Below are positions 1 to 8,853 of a DNA stretch of 54,258 bases, piece after piece; the stretch's first letter is position 1; each line of letters starts with the position of its first letter. Location of the stretch: the NCBI GenBank assembly GCA_001469005.2, contig LNZD02000019.1:1-54258 (forward strand). Direction: 5' to 3'. Origin of the DNA: SAR324 cluster bacterium lautmerah10 (GTDB lineage Bacteria > SAR324 > NAC60-12). The translations under genes were made by a program, and so were the position numbers. The notes under the pieces were generated by a model that was not told the DNA's origin, did no database searches, and saw only the letters and a list, made by a program, of their open reading frames with translations.

Positions 1-382
1 TCGGTGACCCTCCGACAAATTTCCAGAGGAATTCCGAAAAAGAGCCTTCGGTTTCCTGGATTTTTAGCCAGGTTTGGGCGTTGGTGACGCTGCTTTCAAT
101 TTTCAGTCGGTTACGGATGATACCTGAATCCTGCATGAGGCTTTCAATTTTTTCAGGACCATAGGCAATCATCTTGAATGGGTCGAATCCATCAAAAGCT
201 TCGAGGAAATGATCCCGTTTACGGAGGATCGTGATCCAGGATAATCCTGCCTGAAATCCGTCCAGGATCAGTTTTTCAAATAGAGCACGATCATCATAAA
301 TCGGAACTCCCCATTCCTCGTCGTGATATGCCTGATAAAGAGGGTCTTCCCCGGGCCAGGAACAACGGTTGATCTGATTCAT
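1..382 (-). CDS. tag: DNA-3-methyladenine glycosylase I (3' end cut off by window edge)
   Basis: Base-excision repair enzyme that removes 3-methyladenine from alkylated DNA. About 127 N-terminal codons are present; the rest lies beyond position 1. The protein opens with a Tag signature: Cys7 in CSWPG and His20 in YHDEEWG, with the spacing of the N-terminal half of the family zinc site. It is followed by LDGFQAGLSWITILRKR, the base-binding helix. The usual LEGxQAG glutamate is an aspartate here (residue 41), a conservative change. I chose the ATG at 382 because it puts the zinc Cys near residue 4-7 as in known Tag proteins. The distal zinc ligands cannot be seen. Confidence 0.9.
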   Translation of the reverse strand, partial: MNQINRCSWPGEDPLYQAYHDEEWGVPIYDDRALFEKLILDGFQAGLSWITILRKRDHFLEAFDGFDPFKMIAYGPEKIESLMQDSGIIRNRLKIESSVTNAQTWLKIQETEGSFSEFLWKFVGGSP

Positions 383-416
383 CTCTTTTTCATTACTTCA
401 AATGGGAACTTCAGAA

Positions 417-1400
417 TCAACGGTTTCGTGGCATCGGCCGGTCGCTGGCGATTTCCCTGCCTCGACGAGATTCCTGGAAAAGGATCAGTAATCCGGCACC
501 CGCAATGAAAAGGATTCCAAACCATGAAACCAGATCGGGCCATTCACCAAAAATGATGATACCCCAAAAAATAGCCAAGGGCATCGCGGAATATTCAAAG
601 GGGGCCACGGCTCCTGCTTCACAGATACGGTAAGCTTGACTGATAAAATAGGCACCCAGTCCACTGAATAAGCCGATGGCGAACATCATCAGCATGTCCT
701 GCAAGGATGGAAATACCCAGGCTCGGAAAAGAAAGTCCAGTGTTGGAGAAGCAGGGTCCGCAAATTTGCCGTCACCAAAAAAGAGTCCGATCAAAAAACT
801 GACCACTACAAAATTCATCTGGATGTAGAATGCCATGGCTGATGCCTGTTCGGTTTGACTCATCTTGCGGGTCATGATGTGAACCAATGCATAGGCCAGT
901 GCTGCAACCAGGGGTAAGAGTGAGGCTGCATTGAAAATTTCACCCCTGGGTCGGATCATGATCATCACCCCGATCAGTCCGACGGAAACGGCAATCCAAC
1001 GGAAATGCCCGACTTTTTCGCCCAACAGGACCACCGAAAGGGCGGTGATCAGGACCGGGGCGATGAAAAAAATCGCTGTGGCTTCACCCAGTTTAATGCT
1101 GATCAGGCTGGTGAAGAACGCAAGATTCGCGATCACAATCCCAAAACCTCGCATCAAATGCATCCCCAATCGACGCGTTCGGAGGACGGAAATCCCTCCC
1201 TCCATCGGGACAAAGACAAGCAGGATAAATAGTGTGCCAACCACCGCGCGACTGAGGATGATCTGGTGCAGTGCATAGTCACTGCTGAGCCACTTGATCA
1301 TCATGTCCTGGGTGGTGAAAAAAAACTGTGCTGCGACAACACAGAACAAGCCCTTTAAGACCCCCGAATTTTCAAAGCTTAAGGATTTCTCGCTGATCAT
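417..1400 (-). CDS. EamA/DMT-superfamily transporter
   Basis: Inner-membrane drug/metabolite transporter of 327 residues with about ten hydrophobic segments in two EamA halves. The first half includes the stretch FFTTQDMMIKWL and the second FEYSAMPLAIFWGIIIFGEW, typical of the family. The substrate cannot be read from sequence; relatives export amino acids, nucleotide sugars or other metabolites. The ATG at 1400 follows AAGAAG. It lies 34 bp upstream of the tag start on the same strand, so the two may be co-transcribed. It differs from the second DMT protein at 6503-7393, so this is not a recent duplication. Confidence 0.88.
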   Translation of the reverse strand: MISEKSLSFENSGVLKGLFCVVAAQFFFTTQDMMIKWLSSDYALHQIILSRAVVGTLFILLVFVPMEGGISVLRTRRLGMHLMRGFGIVIANLAFFTSLISIKLGEATAIFFIAPVLITALSVVLLGEKVGHFRWIAVSVGLIGVMIMIRPRGEIFNAASLLPLVAALAYALVHIMTRKMSQTEQASAMAFYIQMNFVVVSFLIGLFFGDGKFADPASPTLDFLFRAWVFPSLQDMLMMFAIGLFSGLGAYFISQAYRICEAGAVAPFEYSAMPLAIFWGIIIFGEWPDLVSWFGILFIAGAGLLILFQESRRGREIASDRPMPRNR

Positions 1401-1685
1401 CTTCTTAATATTTCGATCGCATAAATTGAGATATCTTTAAATGGGACCTGCTGAATAAATAATAATATCATATCAATAGGTTATTCATGGAGTGATCTAG
1501 TACAAACTGTTTCTTGAAAACAAGTCAATCCCATGCATCAGAATCAAAACGAAGTGTTTATGAAAACATTACTGAAGTTTCTATAAAATCCAGTTCTGTC
1601 AATTAAGTTTCATAGGGTATTAAAATATTAATTAAACCAAAGTGTGCTGACTGAAGTTTCCTGGGTTGGAAGGGGCTTCCCCGGA
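1401..1685. other. Intergenic, no gene seen
   Basis: 285 bp, AT-rich, between the pfaD stop and the DMT start on the minus strand. Just past the pfaD stop is a short GGGG-AAG-CCCC hairpin without a T-run. I see no convincing reading frame or RNA. Confidence 0.5.
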
Positions 1686-3308
1686 TCAGGCGGAAGGAAC
1701 CGGGGAGAAATGGAATAAGGAGGAAGGGAGATGGATGCCCTGCGTTTTCAGCTGTTGAAGACGGAAAAGATATGCTGCGCCCTGCATTAGGTTTTCGGCT
1801 ATGTCCACAACCCGGCGGTTTGAGGGCTCTTCTAGGAAGGAACCTTTGACCCAGGCATTGAAGGCTCCCATGGCAGGTCCGCACCAGATTTGGTAGTCCG
1901 TTTCCCTTCCAGCTTCGCCATGGTTCGACCAGCGTGAGGAGAGTCCCAGGTACCAGCGGAAGATGAGGGCCATCCGCCGTTTGGGATGATTCATGGCCCG
2001 TTCGATTTGATGCGGATCCCTGGACCTGAAATAGGACTCAGTTTCGGACCAAACCTCTTCCAGACTTTTCCGGAAAATCTGTTTTTCCAGTTTTTCCTTT
2101 TCTAACAAGGGGATCTCTTCAATCGATTCGTGATTGCGGTAAAGCTCATACAGTTTCTGGGCTCGCATCGGAAACAGGGTCCCCCGTTTCAGGACCTGGA
2201 GTTGGACCCCCATTTCAAACATGTCGGCCGCCGGAGCCATACTGACATCCGCCATTTCAGCCTGAGCCAGGAGTTTTTTGGTGTGTTCCGAGGCTGCGGC
2301 TTCGACACATCCCTGGTTAACCGAACCGGTGACGACATACCCGGCCCCCATCATAAATGCCGCCAGGGCCGAAGCGGGGGTACTGATTCCACCTCCTGCC
2401 CCAACCCGAATCGGTTGTGAATAGTTCTGTTCCTCCTGTATACGGTCACGCAGAGATAGAATCGAGGGCAGAATGGAGACCAGCGGACGGTTATCGGTAT
2501 GCCCTCCAGAGTCAGCCTCGACGGTTATGTCATCGGCCATCGGCACTCTGGAAGCAAGACGTGCCTGTGTCTCGGTGATCCGGTTTTCCTGAACCAGTTT
2601 TGCCAGTATGCGTTCGGGCGGGGGACGCATGAATTTTTCGGCAACTTCACTTCTCGAAATCTTGGCAATGACACGGTTGCCGATCATGACCTGCTCTCCA
2701 GGTCCCTGACTCAGTCCGTTCACACGGTAGTGCACGATGTGCGGAGTAAGATCAAGGAAGGCCGAGGCTTCCACGGTTTTGACCTGATGCTTTAGAAAAA
2801 GTTCGGCGGCAGCCCGTTCGATGGCGTCCTCAGCAGGACTATGGATCAGGTTGAAGGCATAGGGTCTCTCCGGCAGGGAAGTCTGGATGGTCTGGATTGC
2901 TTCTTCAATTCGGGAAGGTACCAGTCCTGCTGCTCCGAAACTGCCGAGTAACCCGGCCTCTCCCATCGCAATGACCAGCCTCTCCGAGGCGATTCCATTG
3001 GCCATCGCCCCGCACATGTAAGGAAGCCTGACTCCGTGATCTTTCATGAAATTCCGATCCCCCAACTGTTGCGGCAAAAGCGGGAGAAGATAAGCCAGAA
3101 CCTCCATCGAAGTCCTGCCTGAACCCTGCTCCAGTTCGCTTGCAGAACACAAACCGATGCGTGTCGTGTCCCTCAGTACATAGCAGACCTCTTCCAATTT
3201 GAGCAATGTCTTGCGGATTCCTGCTTCATTCTCTGCTAAATGCTCGGCAGATCCATCCATCTGCTCATAAACCTGTCCCAAGCTGTTTTCAATCTCGATT
3301 AACGTCAT
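1686..3308 (-). CDS. pfaD: PfaD-family enoyl reductase (PUFA/polyketide type), orphan
   Basis: A trans-acting, FMN-dependent enoyl reductase of the nitronate monooxygenase/2-nitropropane dioxygenase fold, which normally serves the PfaABC polyunsaturated fatty acid synthase or trans-AT polyketide synthases. Its 540 residues match the usual PfaD length. The TIM-barrel motifs VGAGGGISTPASALAAFMMG and VTGSVNQG, then APAADMFEMG and VLKRGTLFP, are the PfaD signature. The C-terminal half has RWYLGLSSRWS and WCGPAMGAFNAWVKGS, also family features. No pfaA, pfaB or pfaC and no acyl carrier protein lie in the 54 kb, so a partner synthase would have to be elsewhere. The family call is secure; the pathway is not. 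Confidence 0.9.
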   Translation of the reverse strand: MTLIEIENSLGQVYEQMDGSAEHLAENEAGIRKTLLKLEEVCYVLRDTTRIGLCSASELEQGSGRTSMEVLAYLLPLLPQQLGDRNFMKDHGVRLPYMCGAMANGIASERLVIAMGEAGLLGSFGAAGLVPSRIEEAIQTIQTSLPERPYAFNLIHSPAEDAIERAAAELFLKHQVKTVEASAFLDLTPHIVHYRVNGLSQGPGEQVMIGNRVIAKISRSEVAEKFMRPPPERILAKLVQENRITETQARLASRVPMADDITVEADSGGHTDNRPLVSILPSILSLRDRIQEEQNYSQPIRVGAGGGISTPASALAAFMMGAGYVVTGSVNQGCVEAAASEHTKKLLAQAEMADVSMAPAADMFEMGVQLQVLKRGTLFPMRAQKLYELYRNHESIEEIPLLEKEKLEKQIFRKSLEEVWSETESYFRSRDPHQIERAMNHPKRRMALIFRWYLGLSSRWSNHGEAGRETDYQIWCGPAMGAFNAWVKGSFLEEPSNRRVVDIAENLMQGAAYLFRLQQLKTQGIHLPSSLFHFSPVPSA

Positions 3309-3384
3309 CGGTCTTTGTTCAGGGGTAGAAATTAAAAATGATTATTTTAGCCCGAGCCCCTCAAAGTTCCTAGGCTTATGTATT

Positions 3385-4113
3385 TTAAAACATTTTTTTA
3401 AAATGGGATTCCATGGCCTGCCATGACTGGCGGTCTGCATTTTCGTCATAGGCTAGTGGCAGGTTGAAAGCTTTGCCGCGTTCATCTGCGGCAGGATTGG
3501 TGAAACCATGAAGTGCACCCTGGTAGTCAACGAATTCATAATCTGCTGATGCTTCCTCCATTTCCTTTTTAAAATTGACGATGGCCTCCTCAGGGATGAA
3601 CTCATCGGCGGCGCCGTGGCAAACGAGAATTTTCGCCTTCACCTCACCCGGATTAGGTTTTTGCATCGAATCCAGCGCACCATGAAAACTCACCACTGCT
3701 TGGAGATCCATACCGAAGCGGGCCATGTTCAAAACCAATGCTCCCCCGAAACAGTAACCGATCGCTCCCATCCGATTGGGATCGGCAAGTTCCTCATTCC
3801 TGAGGGATTGATACGCCGCTTCCACCCGGGATTTCAACAGTTCCAGGTCCCCGAGGACTCCGTTCATGAGGCTTCCCGCTTCTTCGGGATGGTCAGCTGT
3901 TTTTCCGTTACCATACATGTCGACTCCCATCGCCAGGTATCCCAGTGAAGCCACCTGCTCAGTGCGTTTTTTGATGTAGTTATTCAGGCCCCACCATTCC
4001 GGGAAAACAAGCACCGCCGGTCTTGACCCGTCCTGATCTTCATTCCAGGCCAAATATCCTTGAAGATCCGTCTTTTCTGCTGTGAATATTACGTTTTTAG
4101 TCTGTAATGCCAT
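3385..4113 (-). CDS. Dienelactone hydrolase family protein
   Basis: A 242-residue alpha/beta hydrolase of the DLH family. The nucleophile elbow IGYCFGGA carries Cys in place of the usual serine. The acid is probably in CHGAADEFIP and the histidine in GALHGFTNP, completing a Cys-Asp-His triad. Many such proteins act on unknown esters or lactones rather than chloroaromatic dienelactones, and no aromatic-ring genes are nearby. No signal peptide, so cytoplasmic. The gene lies 76 bp upstream of pfaD on the same strand and diverges from the FAD oxidoreductase at 4384. Confidence 0.9.
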   Translation of the reverse strand: MALQTKNVIFTAEKTDLQGYLAWNEDQDGSRPAVLVFPEWWGLNNYIKKRTEQVASLGYLAMGVDMYGNGKTADHPEEAGSLMNGVLGDLELLKSRVEAAYQSLRNEELADPNRMGAIGYCFGGALVLNMARFGMDLQAVVSFHGALDSMQKPNPGEVKAKILVCHGAADEFIPEEAIVNFKKEMEEASADYEFVDYQGALHGFTNPAADERGKAFNLPLAYDENADRQSWQAMESHFKKMF

Positions 4114-4383
4114 GAGTTCTCCTTTTTAAAAAATAAAAAGTTTCTGCTTTGCCGCTCAATAGTCTCATCGAATGGGTATGAAATGCCAGATCATTCGCCT
4201 GAAAAAAAATACTCCCTTTTTGTTCTTGAGGTTGGATAGCCATGGAATGGTCCATTTCCCTAAAAAAATGGTAAAACTTTTGTGTAAAGAATTTACATTT
4301 TCTGCGAAAATTCATTTACATTGTTACAATTTATGATTGGTCCTTGTTTGTTGGATAAAGTAAATAAAGACATCCGATCAAGA

Positions 4384-5703
4384 ATGATGAAGAAAAAAAT
4401 CGCAGTGATTGGCAGCGGCATGGCTGGTCTTGCAGCAGGCTGGTTATGCAGGAAGGCTGGAACAGATGTCACCATCTTCGAAGCCCAATCGAGCCGTGGG
4501 ATGGACTTTCACACCCAGTTCCTGGATGGTAATGATGGAAGATCGGGTCATGTGGATGTGCCGTTGAGGGTGATGAGTCCTCACGCATGGCCGACGGTGT
4601 TGAAATTGTGTGATATCCTCGATGTGAAGACATTCGAGGTGGATACGCCGGTTGCTTGCAGTTGGCTTCCTCAAGGGACCTGGTTCCGTAGCATTAAATT
4701 TCAGTTTGGCTCTCGAGAGATCCCATGGGCTCCACTCCGTTACCTGATTCGGCCTGAAACCTACCGGATGCTTTCCGGTTTTCTTCAAATCTACAGGGCG
4801 CATCCGAAATCCCTCGATTCCGATTTGACCCTCGAGGAATTCAGAAAACAGTATCGAGTCGATCCGATTTTCTGGAAAGGGTTGTTATACCCACTTCTGA
4901 CCACCATCTGTACCTGCGATGAAAAAACCATTGATCAATGGCCTGCAGGACAGATTCTAGATTTGCTTCAGAAAATTGTTTTCGGTTCCAGGTTGAGAAG
5001 ATTGCAAGGTGGAACAAAAGCTTTGGCGGAAAAACTTGGGACGGACTTGACCTGGAAAAGCGGGATCCGTGTTGAAGAGTTGTCCGAAAAATCATCAGGC
5101 ACCTTTCTGCGTTCACAGAACAACGAGTTCGGACCCTTTGATTATGTGATTTGTGCGGTCCAGGCCAATCATCTTAACTTCCTTCCGGAACAGTATCATC
5201 GTGAACGGAAAATCCTCGATGCCTTCCCCTACGATTCGGGAACACTCTGGGTGCACCGGGATGAACGTTTCATGCCCGAGAACAGAAAGGACTGGTCTCC
5301 ACTGCACTATCAGGTCAAAAAGGATTTCAGCCAATCCATGTTCAGTGTCTGGGTCAATCCCATCGAGCCGACCATTGCCACGCACGCTCCGGTGTTCCAA
5401 ACCTGGAACCCGATTTTTGAACCCGAAGCTGAGAAAACTCTGAGTGCCGTTCCGATGGAACGAGCAGTTGTTACCAGGGAAAACCAGAAACTGCTAAGTG
5501 AGTTGGATCTTCTCCATCAAGGGCCTTTGCGAAAAGTTTTTTTCTGCGGTTCCTATGCCGCATCCGGAGTTCCCCTTCTGGAATCCGCCGTCCGTTCAGC
5601 GATCAAAGTAGTGGGCTATCTGGGTTATGATCCCTTGAATCAGAAAATAGTAGACGATGTTCCTTCCCAGGATTCCAATAGTGAAACTTCACTAGCCGCC
5701 TGA
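4384..5703 (+). CDS. NAD(P)/FAD-dependent oxidoreductase (amine-oxidase fold)
   Basis: Flavoprotein of about 439 residues. The N-terminal dinucleotide-binding motif is VIGSGMAGLAAGWLCRKAG, ending at the acidic residue of IFEAQ. The C-terminal FAD contact is VFFCGSYAASGVPLLESA. The segment GHVDVPLRVM near residue 60 resembles the COG2907-type predicted FAD proteins, often linked to lipid modification. The start is at the tandem ATGATG (4384 or 4387), because the Rossmann motif normally begins within a few residues of the start; a longer reading back to 4321 adds an unconserved leader. Substrate unknown. Its 3' end abuts the repeat region. Confidence 0.82.
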   Translation: MMKKKIAVIGSGMAGLAAGWLCRKAGTDVTIFEAQSSRGMDFHTQFLDGNDGRSGHVDVPLRVMSPHAWPTVLKLCDILDVKTFEVDTPVACSWLPQGTWFRSIKFQFGSREIPWAPLRYLIRPETYRMLSGFLQIYRAHPKSLDSDLTLEEFRKQYRVDPIFWKGLLYPLLTTICTCDEKTIDQWPAGQILDLLQKIVFGSRLRRLQGGTKALAEKLGTDLTWKSGIRVEELSEKSSGTFLRSQNNEFGPFDYVICAVQANHLNFLPEQYHRERKILDAFPYDSGTLWVHRDERFMPENRKDWSPLHYQVKKDFSQSMFSVWVNPIEPTIATHAPVFQTWNPIFEPEAEKTLSAVPMERAVVTRENQKLLSELDLLHQGPLRKVFFCGSYAASGVPLLESAVRSAIKVVGYLGYDPLNQKIVDDVPSQDSNSETSLAA

Positions 5704-5707
5704 AGCC

Positions 5708-6040
5708 TGTCCTTCTGGGGATGCTTAACCCCACGGAGACTTCGTTAGACATAGTTATCAATCTTTCCCAAATTTGAAGAATCCATAGCAGATGCAAATA
5801 GATTCTGCGACTCCGCCTTCGGGCTTCGCGCAGAATGACAGCATTGTCGTAGGTGTTGAAATTTCCAATGGGAATGAAAGGAGGATTCAATCCTGTACTA
5901 ACGGATCAAATTTACTCACCTTGGTTTAATTTTCTTTGTCGATCACGAAGATCGGGTGAAGGGTAGGTTTTCTGTTATATCCCATCACATAGAGCGGCTG
6001 GATACTTGATTAGCCCATCTAGCCATCATTTATCCAGAAA
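5708..6040. repeat. Palindromic repeat element, copy 1 (core 5708-5840 plus 200-bp tail)
   Basis: The core starts with TGTCCTTCTG (5708-5717) and ends with CAGAATGACA (5831-5840), inverted ends matching at 9 of 10 positions. Inside are a hairpin with arms GGGG and CCCC (5717-5732) and one with arms ATTCTGCG (5802-5809) and CGCAGAAT (5829-5836). The roughly 200-bp tail includes the small palindrome AGGATTCAATCCT. From about 5779 the copy aligns with copy 2 at a fixed offset of 351 bp, at roughly 80 percent identity by eye. Short reading frames across it look like noise. Confidence 0.75.
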
Positions 6041-6090
6041 ATTGCCTCCAGTTACTAACTCCTAAGAATTTGTTTGCATCAATTCCAGAA

Positions 6091-6391
6091 TGTCGTTCTG
6101 CACGAAGGGCATTTATGCCCGAAGTTGCAGAATCCATAGCTGATGCGAATAGATTCTGCGACTCCGCCTTCGGGCTTCGCGCAGAATGACAGCATTGCCG
6201 GAGGTTTAGAAAATTCCAATGGGAATGAAAGGAGGATTGAATCCTGTATTAGCAGAGAAAATTTACTCACCTGGATTTACTTTTCTTTGCGGCTCACGAA
6301 GATCGTTTGAAGGGTGAGTTTTCTATCATATCCCATCACATAGAGCGATGAGTTACCCGATTTGCCAATGTAACCATTATTTATCCCCAAA
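6091..6391. repeat. Palindromic repeat element, copy 2 (core 6091-6191 plus 200-bp tail)
   Basis: The core runs from TGTCGTTCTG (6091-6100) to CAGAATGACA (6182-6191), again 9 of 10 in inverted orientation. Two hairpins are clear: TTCTGCA (6096-6102) pairing with TGCAGAA (6126-6132) around GGGCAT/ATGCCC (6107-6120), and ATTCTGCG (6153-6160) pairing with CGCAGAAT (6180-6187). The tail repeats that of copy 1 in direct orientation; its AGGATTGAATCCT differs from copy 1 only at the central base, so the arms are kept. No transposase is present. It resembles REP/MITE-like dispersed repeats. Confidence 0.78.
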
Positions 6392-6502
6392 AATTCTAAT
6401 GCATCTGCTCAAATTCAACACCCAGAAAACGAGCAAGAAATAATGCTTTCCCAGATTGGTCGGAAAAATGACTTTATCAGAGCCCCCCTTCAACTGACTT
6501 CC

Positions 6503-7393
6503 TCAAACAGCTTTGAACCTTTCAAACAAAAAAATCCCAGCAAAAACCAGTAACAGGGCCACGCTGTGATAACTTTCAAAAGTTTCACCGAGATAGTTGA
6601 CCGCAAGGATCGAGGAAAAGATGGGAACCAGGTTGACGAAGATTCCGGCCCTACCGGGTCCAATTAATCCAACACTCTTGATAAAAGAAATCTGTGAGAT
6701 GAAGGAAGGATAGATGACGATCATCATAATGATGATCCATCCCCGGAGGGTAGGCCAATGTGCCTGATCATTGAATATTTCAAGAATCGTCATCGGGATG
6801 GATGAAACAAAAGCGGCGATCGAGAGGGTGACAAACAAGGTTAATGAACCCAATCCTGGATTTTTCCGCAGGCCCAGGGTGTATGCCGCATAAAGCACGA
6901 CTGCGATCAGCATCAGTAAATCACCATGGTTGAACATCAGATTCGTTAAAACCATTACATCACCTGCGGTACTGACGATGATTACCCCCACGATGGTGAT
7001 GAGAACCCCAAGAATTTGCGGAACATTGACAGGGGTTTTGTAGAACAAATAACTGCCGATCAGGATCATGGCTGGCATTGATCCCTGGATGATCCCGATA
7101 TTCACGGCGGTGGTGGAATGTGCCCCGAGGTAGATTAAGGTGGTGAATCCTGTATACCCCGCAGTTCCAATGATAAAAAGATAACGCCAATGGCTGAGGA
7201 TGATCTCCCTTTCCTCCTGAAGTTTCTTCCAAAATAAACAAACCAGCAGAACCATCGTGATCAGCCAACGAATGCTGACCAGGAGCATTGGGGAGACTTC
7301 ACCCACCGCCAGTTTTGCGAACACCGCATTACAACCCCAACCCAAGGTGGTAATGATCAAAAGAAGGTAGGCTGTTTTGTTTTCAGAAAACAC
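6503..7393 (-). CDS. EamA/DMT-superfamily transporter
   Basis: A second ten-helix DMT permease, 296 residues, in the inner membrane. The N-terminus AYLLLIITTLGWGCNAVFAK and the second-half segment IGPGRAGIFVNLVPIFSSIL, then YLGETF, are classic EamA features. It starts with GTG at 7393; no in-frame ATG lies before the first helix. Substrate unknown. It stands alone on the minus strand between the repeat pair and the divergent HAD hydrolase gene. Confidence 0.88.
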   Translation of the reverse strand: MFSENKTAYLLLIITTLGWGCNAVFAKLAVGEVSPMLLVSIRWLITMVLLVCLFWKKLQEEREIILSHWRYLFIIGTAGYTGFTTLIYLGAHSTTAVNIGIIQGSMPAMILIGSYLFYKTPVNVPQILGVLITIVGVIIVSTAGDVMVLTNLMFNHGDLLMLIAVVLYAAYTLGLRKNPGLGSLTLFVTLSIAAFVSSIPMTILEIFNDQAHWPTLRGWIIIMMIVIYPSFISQISFIKSVGLIGPGRAGIFVNLVPIFSSILAVNYLGETFESYHSVALLLVFAGIFLFERFKAV

Positions 7394-7651
7394 GATGTAT
7401 GGAGATCTTTTTTTTAATTTAAACTTTTAAAACAAGGAATAGACAAATTGCATATTTCTCTAATTTTAAGAACATAACACATCACATACATGAAGTAGAA
7501 CGGGAGTGATGATGGAAAGAGATCTGGAATTCATGGAGTTCTTTTAATTCATATATGTTCAAAACTGGATTCCTGTATAATCAAACAATTCGTTCATCTA
7601 AAATCCTATCATAAATAATTTTCCAACCTACTTCACGCGATTGATTTGACC

Positions 7652-8338
7652 ATGAGTGATAGGAAATCTTACAAAGATCTGGAGATGGTGGTTTTTGATA
7701 TGGCAGGAACGACGCTTCAAATTGGAGGCCTGATCCCGGTTGCCTTGAAAGAGGGGTTTCTTGAAGAAGGAATTGAATTAACAGATGAAGAAATCCGCAG
7801 CATTCGAGGACTTTCAAAAATCGAAGCCATTCGAAACCTCCTAGAAAAACACCTTGGAAACCCGACAGAAGACCTGATCCAGAAAATTCATAAGGATTTT
7901 TTACAAAAACTGGAAATGATGTTTGACAGGGAAGAAGTAAGATTGATTCCCGGGGCCGAAGAGACTTTTAGTTGGCTGAAAGCAAAAAATCTGCTGATTG
8001 CGCTGAATACCGGTTTTGAAAGGAAGTATGCTCTGATGATTCTTGAAAGGGTTGGTTGGAGTGATATTGCAGATACCCTGGTCTGCGGGGATGAGGTTTC
8101 CGAGGGAAGACCCGCGCCTGATTTGATTTTAGAATCGATGAAACGTCTGGATTGTCGGAATCCTTCCAGGGTTGCTGCAGTTGGAGACACGCAATCAGAC
8201 CTTAATGCTGCCGCAGAGGCCAAAGTAGGACTGGCAGTGGGAGTCCTCACGGGAGCACACAGTGACGATCAATTAAAGCTCTGTCCCCATCACCTGATCA
8301 TTCCCGGAGTGGGTGATTTGCCGAAATATCTATCCTGA
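7652..8338 (+). CDS. HAD hydrolase, phosphonatase-like
   Basis: A 228-residue haloacid-dehalogenase-type hydrolase. Motif I is VVFDMAGTT, where D-x-A-G-T is the version found in phosphonoacetaldehyde hydrolases and their relatives. Motif II is LIALNTGF and motif IV is VAAVGDTQSDLNAAAEA. A cap domain lies between motifs I and II. The phosphonatase Schiff-base lysine cannot be confirmed and no phosphonate uptake genes are near, so 'phosphonatase-like' is as far as I go. I took the ATG at 7652 over a TTG two codons upstream. The last 49 bp overlap the 3' end of the peptide deformylase gene on the other strand. Confidence 0.85.
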   Translation: MSDRKSYKDLEMVVFDMAGTTLQIGGLIPVALKEGFLEEGIELTDEEIRSIRGLSKIEAIRNLLEKHLGNPTEDLIQKIHKDFLQKLEMMFDREEVRLIPGAEETFSWLKAKNLLIALNTGFERKYALMILERVGWSDIADTLVCGDEVSEGRPAPDLILESMKRLDCRNPSRVAAVGDTQSDLNAAAEAKVGLAVGVLTGAHSDDQLKLCPHHLIIPGVGDLPKYLS

Positions 8339-8853
8339 CTCGTCGAAAGGATGAGTGAACTCTTAGAATCCTCGACATGATCCACAAACAATTTGCCATC
8401 AAGGTGGTCGACTTCATGCTGGTAGGTTGCCGCCGTCATTCCCCTGACGGTTTCTGCGATCGGGTTGCCGAAACGGTCCATTGCCTCAACCCGGATTTCA
8501 CAGTGCCGTTTCACTTTGCCCCTCAGATTGGGGACACTGAGACATCCCTCATAGTTGTCGAACATCAGTTCGCTTGCCGGAGATAAATCGGGATTCACCA
8601 AGATGGTCAGAGGAATGTTCGGCCGATAGGGATAGCGTGGATTGTTCTTGACTTCGATTGCACAAATTCTCAGCGACTGATGCACCTGGTTGGCTGCTAG
8701 GCCAGCCCCGTTGGCACTTCTCATGGTATGAATCAGATCATCTATGAATTCCTGGATTGGAGGACTCAGCAACTCTTCCCTTTTTAGTCGCTTTGTGCTT
8801 TCACGCAAAACCGGCGCGCCTATCTGGGCTATGTTAAGAATCCTTTTCATCAT
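8290..8853 (-). CDS. def: Peptide deformylase
   Basis: Removes the formyl group from the N-terminal methionine of new proteins; a Fe2+ or Zn2+ enzyme of the cytoplasm. All three motifs are present: GAGLAANQV, EGCLSVP with the metal-binding Cys, and QHEVDHLDG with the two metal-binding His and the catalytic Glu. Its 187 residues are within the normal range (about 165-200). It starts at tandem ATGs (8853 or 8850). No methionyl-tRNA formyltransferase gene is adjacent, unlike the common def-fmt pair. Its last 15 codons lie on the HAD hydrolase gene in antisense. Confidence 0.96.
   Translation of the reverse strand: MMKRILNIAQIGAPVLRESTKRLKREELLSPPIQEFIDDLIHTMRSANGAGLAANQVHQSLRICAIEVKNNPRYPYRPNIPLTILVNPDLSPASELMFDNYEGCLSVPNLRGKVKRHCEIRVEAMDRFGNPIAETVRGMTAATYQHEVDHLDGKLFVDHVEDSKSSLILSTSQDRYFGKSPTPGMIR

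Noticed and set aside
4290-4345. TTTACA and TACAAT boxes before the FAD oxidoreductase
   Set aside because: The spacing (about 27 bp) is too long for a normal sigma70 promoter.
5603-6270. Minus-strand reading frames of 95 and 63 codons over the repeats
   Set aside because: Both run across the palindromic elements, their shared stretch is simply the repeat read backwards, and neither has a ribosome binding site or family match.
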